From: an uncultured Verrucomicrobiota bacterium
Lineage (GTDB): Bacteria; Verrucomicrobiota; Verrucomicrobiia; Limisphaerales; JADLHS01
NCBI GenBank assembly: GCA_937894935.1
Contig: CALAYC010000305.1
Location: forward strand, 1-11,419
Direction of reading: 5' to 3'
DNA: 11,419 nt
Below the pieces are notes generated by a model. The model worked only from the letters and a program-made list of their open reading frames with translations, was not told the origin of the DNA and did not search any database. Shown here piece by piece: positions 1 through 7,300 of the stretch (its first letter is position 1; every line of letters begins with the position of its first letter). A program made the translations under genes and the position numbers.

Positions 1-85
1 TTTGTGACGCTGATGCTCGCTACTTTGTTTGGAAAAAGTTAAGTACAGGCTCTAGGTCGGTGGCTACGGTTCTTTTGAAACTGCT

Positions 86-946
86 CTATTCCGCCAGTTC
101 GCCCAGGCGATGCTTGAGTTTTCGCGTCGCGACGATGTGAACCAGCGCTGCGGCGATGGCGCCGGACGTTTCCATGGAACTCACTTTGCCGACGGTGTTG
201 TGAAATTCCTCGATCATCCCCTTGAGCCGGCGCTCGAAGTCCGCCGTCTCCGAAGTCGCGATGAGTTTCTTGCAGGCCTCGACGATAAATTCGTCGTCCA
301 CTCCCTCTGCCCCGCCGCCATGCGTGGCGATGAATTCCGAAAAATCCTTCACCACTGAAAGCGTCGTCGGAATGTCGAGCAGGATGGCTGTCTTGCTTTC
401 CGGAACGACCACGAGCTTGGTCACAATCGGGCGCGGCCTTCCCGCAATCGGCACTTCGAGCGAATGCACCGTCATTGTCACGCGTTGATTCTGAACTGCG
501 GTGTGAATCAATCGGTCGTGCTGCGCGGGATCGAATTCTTCCAGCGTCGAAGGAATACCTACCACCAGCGCCGCAATTTGAATATCCCCATGCGCCGCTA
601 TTCGTTTGTGAATCTCATGTTGCGGATCGCGAATGGCGGTTAATAACGGTCGCAGATAATTGAAGTAGTAACCCGTCGCGAGTCCACGAGTCAGTCCATA
701 GGAGGACGCTTCATTGCGAACATTTTCTTTGCGACTCAGAATCACCAGCGCGGCGAGAAGAAACGCGCCCAGCAGCGCCAACACCGACGCCGCCGGTTCG
801 AGCCAACTGGAAGATTCCTGTCCGGAAAACGCCGCATACAACCACCACACGGTGCATCCGAACGAGGCCACCACAAAAATCGCCGCCGGCGCCGGCCACG
901 CGGTCATGATAGCGCTGAGTCTCTGACAAAATGCTTTAATCTTCAT
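86..946 (-). CDS. Bacterial TM-STING: two-pass membrane protein with a C-terminal STING cyclic-dinucleotide receptor domain
   Basis: Numbered from the ATG at 946 (286 aa). Seen: two hydrophobic segments at about residues 20-40 and 51-70, then a basic linker (SRKENVR), then a soluble domain at about 82-250. That domain opens with GLATGYYFNYLRPLL, which lines up closely with GLAWSYYIGYLRLIL of human STING. IQIAALVVGIP matches the next core strand, and AILLDIPTTL matches the human strand before the lid-side helix (VLEYATPLQTL). A final helix (VDDEFIVEACKKLI) matches human REDRLEQAKLFCRTL. Known: bacterial STINGs bind c-di-GMP and act as CBASS effectors, fused either to TIR or to membrane segments; this has the second layout. 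Inferred: ligand-driven oligomerisation in the inner membrane disrupts it. R170, R172 and D191 are candidate guanine contacts. An in-frame upstream ATG at 1069 would add 41 polar residues. The shorter start is preferred because it puts the first membrane helix near the N-terminus, but neither start has a good ribosome site. No cyclase gene is adjacent inside the window. Confidence 0.82.
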   Translation of the reverse strand: MKIKAFCQRLSAIMTAWPAPAAIFVVASFGCTVWWLYAAFSGQESSSWLEPAASVLALLGAFLLAALVILSRKENVRNEASSYGLTRGLATGYYFNYLRPLLTAIRDPQHEIHKRIAAHGDIQIAALVVGIPSTLEEFDPAQHDRLIHTAVQNQRVTMTVHSLEVPIAGRPRPIVTKLVVVPESKTAILLDIPTTLSVVKDFSEFIATHGGGAEGVDDEFIVEACKKLIATSETADFERRLKGMIEEFHNTVGKVSSMETSGAIAAALVHIVATRKLKHRLGELAE

Positions 947-980
947 GTCTGGCAGCAGTGCATTGGAAATGGGTGCGACG

Positions 981-997
981 CTGAATTTCCGATTCAG
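981..997. promoter_or_regulatory. Inverted repeat in the leader of the STING gene, possible operator or hairpin
   Basis: CTGAAT, five bases (TTCCG), then ATTCAG form a perfect 6-bp inverted repeat, 35 bases upstream of the chosen STING start. It could be a dimeric regulator site or an RNA hairpin in the leader. If the longer STING start at 1069 is real, it lies inside the coding region. No function can be assigned from sequence alone. Confidence 0.25.
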
Positions 998-1278
998 ATG
1001 CGCTGAGGCAGCGTAGCGTTTCAGATTTTGGTGCCTACCGGAAATTGCGGTGCTGATTTCGATATGCATCCGCAGTTCGCACGTTTCCTTCGATACGGAG
1101 GTAAAATCATTTCAGACGAACAACATCAAATTCATCCCGACAAAGTCGCAACAGCATCAGCGTAACAGTGACCCGATCAAATCATTCAGTTTTCTCCAAT
1201 CTTCACATTTGATTCCGCCACTTTGCGGCAGATTTTCAGCGCAACCCGGTTTTTTTTCAGCAAATCGGTTTGCATCGC

Positions 1279-1306
1279 TTGACTTGCCCTTTTCGCAGAC
1301 AACAAT
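1279..1306 (+). promoter_or_regulatory. Candidate sigma-70-type promoter of the giant CotH/LTD gene
   Basis: TTGACT at 1279-1284 matches five of six -35 consensus bases. After a 16-base spacer, AACAAT at 1301-1306 matches four of six -10 bases. Transcription would begin near 1313 and leave a leader of about 37 bases before the ATG at 1350. That fits this start and argues against the in-frame ATG at 1305, which would fall inside the -10 box. A weak GGAA lies about 10 bases before the ATG. Confidence 0.35.
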
Positions 1307-1349
1307 GGCCGTATTCACCCATTCCGGCTCTGGCTGGAATTTTTTAGTC

Positions 1350-4300
1350 ATGACGTATCGAGGATTTTTAACCAGTGTCGTTGCCAGCGCCGCGCTTCTG
1401 TTAACTGCATCCAGTTTTGCTGCCAACCTGGTTCATCGTTACAGCTTCACCGCCAATGCCAATGATTCCGTTGGCGGCGCGCACGGAACATTGGTCGGCG
1501 GCGCCACGATTGTCTCCGGGGCGGTACAACTCAACGGCAGCAGCGCGTATGTGGATTTGCCTAACGGACTTCTCACATCACGCAACAGCATCACGATTGA
1601 AGTCTGGACCACCGATAATGGCAGCGGCACGTGGGCACGTATTTTTGATTTCGGCAACAGCACCAACGGCGAAAATCTTCCCGGCAACGGCACGCAATAT
1701 CTGTTTCTCACGCCACAGGACGGCGCGGGCGTGTTGCGCGGCTCAATCACCGTGAGCGGCAGCGAACAATCGTTACAACACACCGGCACGCGCTTGCCCG
1801 TCGGTTCGTTGCAACACATCGTCTGGACTTCCGATGCCGCTTCGCAAATGGGCCGACTGTATCTCAACGGCGTATTGGTCGGCGAAAATCTCGCGATGAC
1901 GCTGCGCCCTTCCGACATGGGAAACACACTCAACAACTGGCTCGGGCGTTCGCAGTGGATTGCCGATCCGTTCTACAACGGCAGCATCACGGAATTTCGC
2001 ATTTACGACGGCGCGCTCACGCCGGAAGAAGTGCTCAACAGTTTCAACGCTGGCCCGGAGGTCCCCGCACTTTACGGCCCGGTTCAGTTTGTCAGTCTGC
2101 CAGTCAATCAGTCCGCGCACGAACTTCAGTCGGTTGAATTCAGCATCACTGTCGCAGGCACGCGTCCGATCGGTTTTCAATGGCGGCGCAACGGCGTCAA
2201 CATTCCCGGCGCGACCAACAGCACACTGGTCGTGGTCGCCGCATTGACGAATCACAATGCCGCGTACTCCGTTGTCGCCACGAATCTCAATCTCGGCACG
2301 CCGTACAGCGTGACCTCCGGTAACGCCATTTTAACTGTCACACCCGACACTACGCCGCCGCAACTGATCCGCGCGGCAAGCGTGTTTCCCAACGAAGTGC
2401 TGGTGACATTTTCGGAAGGCGTAAGTGACACGACGGGAACCAACGTTGCGAATTACAGCATCACTTACAACGGCGGCTTATTGGCGATATCCAACGCGCG
2501 CTTCGGAAGTTCACCGGCGGAAATCATCCTCACCACAGGCGCGCAGTCGTTCGACACCATCTACACCCTGACGGCGAACAATATTCGTGATCGCTCCGTT
2601 GCCGCCAATCTCATCGCGGCCAATAGCCAGACCAATTTCGTCGCCACACCGTTTCTTGGCGTCGCCATTGGCACTGCATTGACTAACAGCGTCTTTTCTC
2701 CGGTACCGGGCGGATTCAACCTCAGCAGCGGCGGAAGCGGAATCAGCGGCACGAGCGATCAATTCACCTTTGGTTATCAGAATTACACGAACAATTTTGA
2801 TGTACGCGTCCGCGTCAACGCGTTGACGTTTGCCAGTTCCTGGACGCGCGCCGGCCTGATGGCTCGCAATGGTCTGGCCACGAACGCGCCTTTCGCCGCG
2901 ACATTCGCTACCCCCGGACCGCTCGGTTGCTTTTTTGGAACGCGCTTTGCCTTCGGTAGCACGGTCAACATGGCTGGTTCATTCCCGGTGAATTATCCCG
3001 ACACATGGCTGCGATTGCGTCGCACGGGAGATGTTTTCGACGGATTTGCCAGTTTCGACGGCACAACGTGGCACTATCTCGGCTCAAGTACCATTGCGAT
3101 GCCCAGCGTGATTCAGGTCGGCTTCGCGCTCACCGCAGGCGACGCCAACGCTGAAACGACCCTGCAGTTCCGGGATTTTGCCAATGCCTCCGGCAGCATC
3201 AGCACCAATGCTCCGTTGCCGTTCGAACCACTCGGCCCCAGCAGCCGACGCACAGCTCTGGTCATTTCCGAAATCATGTATAACCCGCCCGCCACATGGC
3301 CCGGTGGCGACGATCTGGAGTTCATCGAAATCTGGAATTCCGGGCTTATCACCGAAGATCTCACCGGTCACAAACTCAGCGGCGAAATTGATTACAGCTT
3401 TCCGGCCGGAACAAAAATCGCCCCCGGCCAATTCCTCGTCGTCGCCAAAAATCCTGTCGCCGCGCAAAATTATTACGCCGTGCCCTGCCTCGGTCCGTAC
3501 AACCAGAGATTGAACAACGACGGTGGCGAATTGTTTTTACTCAACGAACTCGGCGGGCGACTGCTGAGCATTGAGTATTTCAATCAAGCGCCCTGGCCCG
3601 TGGCGCCGAATGGCACCGGTCACTCGCTGGTGTTAGCGCGACCGAGCTACGGCGAAAACGATCCGCGCGCCTGGGCGGCGAGCGATATAATCGGCGGTTC
3701 TCCCGGACGTTTCGAATCATTCGGTCTTGAACCCGCGCGCAGCGTCGTCATCAATGAATTCCTCGCGCACACGGACGCGCCGTTCGTGGATTACATCGAA
3801 TTGTATAACACCGGTTCGCAACCGGTGAATCTCTCCGGCTGTTGGCTCAGCGATACTGCGGAGATGAATCGTTATCGCATTCCGGACGGAACGATTATTC
3901 CCGCGCGCGGGCTGCTTTCGTTCACCCAACTTCAGATCGGTTTCGCACTCTCTGCCGATGGCGAATCCATCTTTCTTGTGAACTCCAATCAAACACGCGT
4001 CCTGGATGCCGTCACTTTTGGCGGTCAGGAAAACGGTGTCAGCACGGGACGATATCCCGATGGCGCGCCCGGATTTCAACGCCTCTCCACTGTTACGCCT
4101 GGCACACCTAACACTCCGCCGCGGCAGTCGCCTGTCGTCATCAACGAAATCATGTATCACCCGATTTCCGAAGATGACGCGGACGAGTATGTGGAACTTT
4201 ACAATCGCAGCGGTGCTCCGGTGGATCTGAGCGGTTGGCGATTGGAAGACGGCATCAGCTTCACGTTTCCGTCGAATACGATTATCGCTCCCGGCGGTTA

Positions 4301-7300
4301 TGTAGTCGTGGCGGCAAACGTCACCAACCTGATTGCAAAATATCCGCAGCTCAATGCGACGAACACCTTTGGAAATTTCAACGGTCGCCTTTCAAACAGC
4401 GGCGAGCGCATCGCGCTTTCAATGCCCGAGGATTTGGTTTCGACGAATGGCGCAACCGTTATAACGAACATTTTTTATATCACCGTCAACGAAGTCACCT
4501 ATTCGGATGGGGGACGCTGGGGCGAATGGAGCGATGGCGGCGGCAGCTCCCTGGAATTGATTGATCCGAATGCCGACACGCGGCTCGCGCCGAACTGGGC
4601 CGATAGCGATGAAAGTGCGAAAGCGCCGTGGACTTCGATTGATGTCACTGCCGTGATGGAGAACGGCCAGACCGGCATCGTCAACGAAGGCGATTCGTCT
4701 CAAGGCACAGCAAATCGCTTTGAGCTGTTCCTGCAAGGTCCGGGCGAAGCGTTGCTCGACAACGTGCAATTTCTCAGCAACGGCGGCGCGAATCTGCTCA
4801 GCAACGGCGATTTTTCCAGCGGCACGAGCGGTTGGGTGCTGGGTGGGGTATTGCGAAAATCTTTTTCTGAAGCCGGCGTTGGCATCGGCAACAGCACGGC
4901 GCTACATCTCGTTTCAGCGGGTCGCGGCGATACCGGGCCGAATAAAATTTATCGCTCATTCGCGCCTGCAACAGCGGCGGTTGGCGGCACAAACACCGGC
5001 ACGATGCGCGCTCAAGTGCGTTGGCTGAAAGGCAGTCCTTACATTCTTCTGCGAATGCGCGGTAATTGGATGGAAGTTCCTCGTCGCCTCAACGTTCCGA
5101 ACAACCTCGGCACACCCGGTCTGGTTAATTCGCGTCGCGTCGCCAATGCCGGTCCGGCCATCACCGATGTTTCTCCCAATCCGATTTTGCCTGCTGCGAA
5201 TCAACCCGTCGTGGTGAGCGCGCGTGTGAGTGATCCTCAAAATGTGAACAGCGTTCAATTGCGGTATCGCATTGATCCGAATCTTTCTTACACGACTGTC
5301 AACATGGTGAATGATCAGGGCGTTTATTCTGCCACCATTCCCGGCCAGAACAATGGAACGACCGTTGCCTTCACCATCACCGCGTCCGACAGTCTCGGAG
5401 CAACGACGCAATTCCCTGCCGCCGCGCCCACGCGCGAATGTCTTGTCCGCTGGGGCGAATCTGTTTATGGCGGCAGCATCGGCACGTATCGCCTTTGGCT
5501 CACCGCTGCAAACATTTCGTTCTGGACCGGACGCGAACGCAACGCGAATGACACCATTGATGCCACGTTCGTTTATGGCAATCACCGCGTCGTTTACAAC
5601 GTGGACACGATGTACAGCGGCAGTCCATTTCACACGCCGGCTTACAACGGGCCGTTGAATGCCATCGCGTGCGATTACGAAGTGAACTTTCCGCCGGACG
5701 ACCGATTGCTCGGTTCGCAACCGTTCGTGCTCACCGCGTACGACGTGAACGACGGCAACTTTTTCTTCAACGACGATTCGGCGCAAGTGGACATCACCGG
5801 CAATTGGATCGCGCGCAAGCTCGGCCAACAATACAACTATCGCCGGCACGTTCGCGTCGTCGTGAACGGCCTGTACCGCGGCACGATTTACGACGACACG
5901 CAGCAGCCGAACGGAGAAATGCTGGATGAATATTTCCCCGACGATGTAAACGGACAGTTACGCAAGATCGAAAGCTGGTTTGAATTCGCCAACGACGGTC
6001 AGACTCATGGCAGCGTTTACGCCACGCTCACCCGCGTGAACAAAAGCGATGGGGAGATTGACCCGAAACGCTATCGCTGGAACTGGCGACCGCGCGCAAC
6101 TTCCAATCCGGAAAACTGGACGCCGTTCCTCAATCTCGTCGCCGCCGTCAACGCCACTTCCGCGCCGAATTACGCCGACCTAGTCCGCACGTGGATGGAT
6201 GTGCCGAATTTCCTGCGCCCGATTGTGACGCATCACATTTGCGGCAGTTGGGACAGCTACGCGTATCAACGCGGCAAAAACATGTTCGCTTACAAACCGG
6301 ACAACGCAGGCTGGCGATTGCAGATGTGGGATATCGAAATCGCGCTCGGCGCGGGCGGCAACGGCCCGACCGACAGCATTTACAATATCTTTGATCAAAC
6401 GCTGCTCACGATGCTCAACACCGTGCCGGAGTTTCATCGCGAGTATCTGCGCGGTTTCAAAGAAGCGGTGGAAACCGCGCTCGCACCCGGCGTTGCTGAT
6501 CAGGCATTGGATGAACGTTACCTCGCGTTTCAGCAACACAACATCCCGCTCGTCTCGCCGCAATTCATCAAATCCTATCTCGCGAGTCGGCGCAGTTATC
6601 TGCAGAGTATTCTGCCAAATCCCGCGTTCAGCATCAGCAATCCCGCGTTTCAGAATGTTTCCGGCAGCAACGTGCTCAGCATTACCGGCACGGCGCCATT
6701 GGACGTGGACCGCATTCTCGTCAATGGCAAGGCTTATCCCATCACGTGGACTTCCACGGCTGCCTGGCGCGTACTCGTGCCGTTGAACAACGGTTCGAAT
6801 CCGCTCGTCATCACCGCCACCGATCGCCACGGCAATATCATCAGCAACGTCGGCGGAACAATTACCGCAAATTACACCGACGCATCCGTCGCACCCGAAG
6901 GTCACGTGGTGTTCAATGAAATTCAGTTTCAACCGAGCGAACCCGGCGGTGCGTTTGTTGAACTGTTCAACACGCACTCGAATTTCACGTTCGACCTCTC
7001 CGGCTGGAAGGTGGACGGACTCGGTTACACGTTTCCGGCCGGAGCGACGATTGGGCCGCGCAGTTATCTGGTGTTGGCGGAAAATCCTTTTGTCTTTGGC
7101 CAACTTTACGGCCTGACAAATGTTCCGTTCGCGCAATACGGCGGAACACTCAATCCCAACGGCGAAATGCTCACGCTGTTCCGCCCCGACGTCGGCACGA
7201 ATCAAATCGTCGTGGATCGCGTGCGTTACGAAGTCACCCCGCCGTGGCCTGCGCCGACTGCTGGTGTTTCATTGCAACTCGTGGACGCCACACAGGACAA

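Larger units (their letters stand above)
947..1349. other. Divergent intergenic region between the STING gene and the giant CotH gene
   Basis: This 403-base stretch separates two genes that point away from each other, so it should hold both promoters. It contains a perfect 6-bp inverted repeat near the STING start and a candidate promoter for the giant gene (both listed separately). It also contains a consensus-like GGAGGT at 1096-1101 with no ATG behind it, and an 8-base T run near 1250. The reading frame of the giant gene stays open back to an ATG at 1050, but the translated stretch shows no recognisable domain and precedes a clear signal peptide, so I treat it as untranslated. Confidence 0.5.

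Noticed and set aside
1..42. Open tail of 13 codons ending in TAA on the plus strand at the left edge
   Set aside because: Too short to call as a gene fragment without upstream sequence. It is used only as a weak hint about the neighbourhood of the STING gene.
947..1069. 41-residue N-terminal extension of the STING protein from the ATG at 1069
   Set aside because: The extra residues are polar and unrecognised, and the nearest purine-rich site is about 15 bases from that ATG. It is not excluded, only less likely.
1050..1349. N-terminal extension of the giant protein by 100 codons from the ATG at 1050
   Set aside because: The extension has no recognisable domain and would bury a clear signal peptide that starts at 1350. 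A candidate promoter also lies within it.
6180..7205. 341-codon open frame on the minus strand inside the giant gene, with similar long antisense frames at 4956-5849 and 8073-8897
   Set aside because: They lie fully antisense to a well-supported gene, have arginine-rich, low-complexity-like translations with no recognisable domain, and arise from the codon bias of the sense strand.
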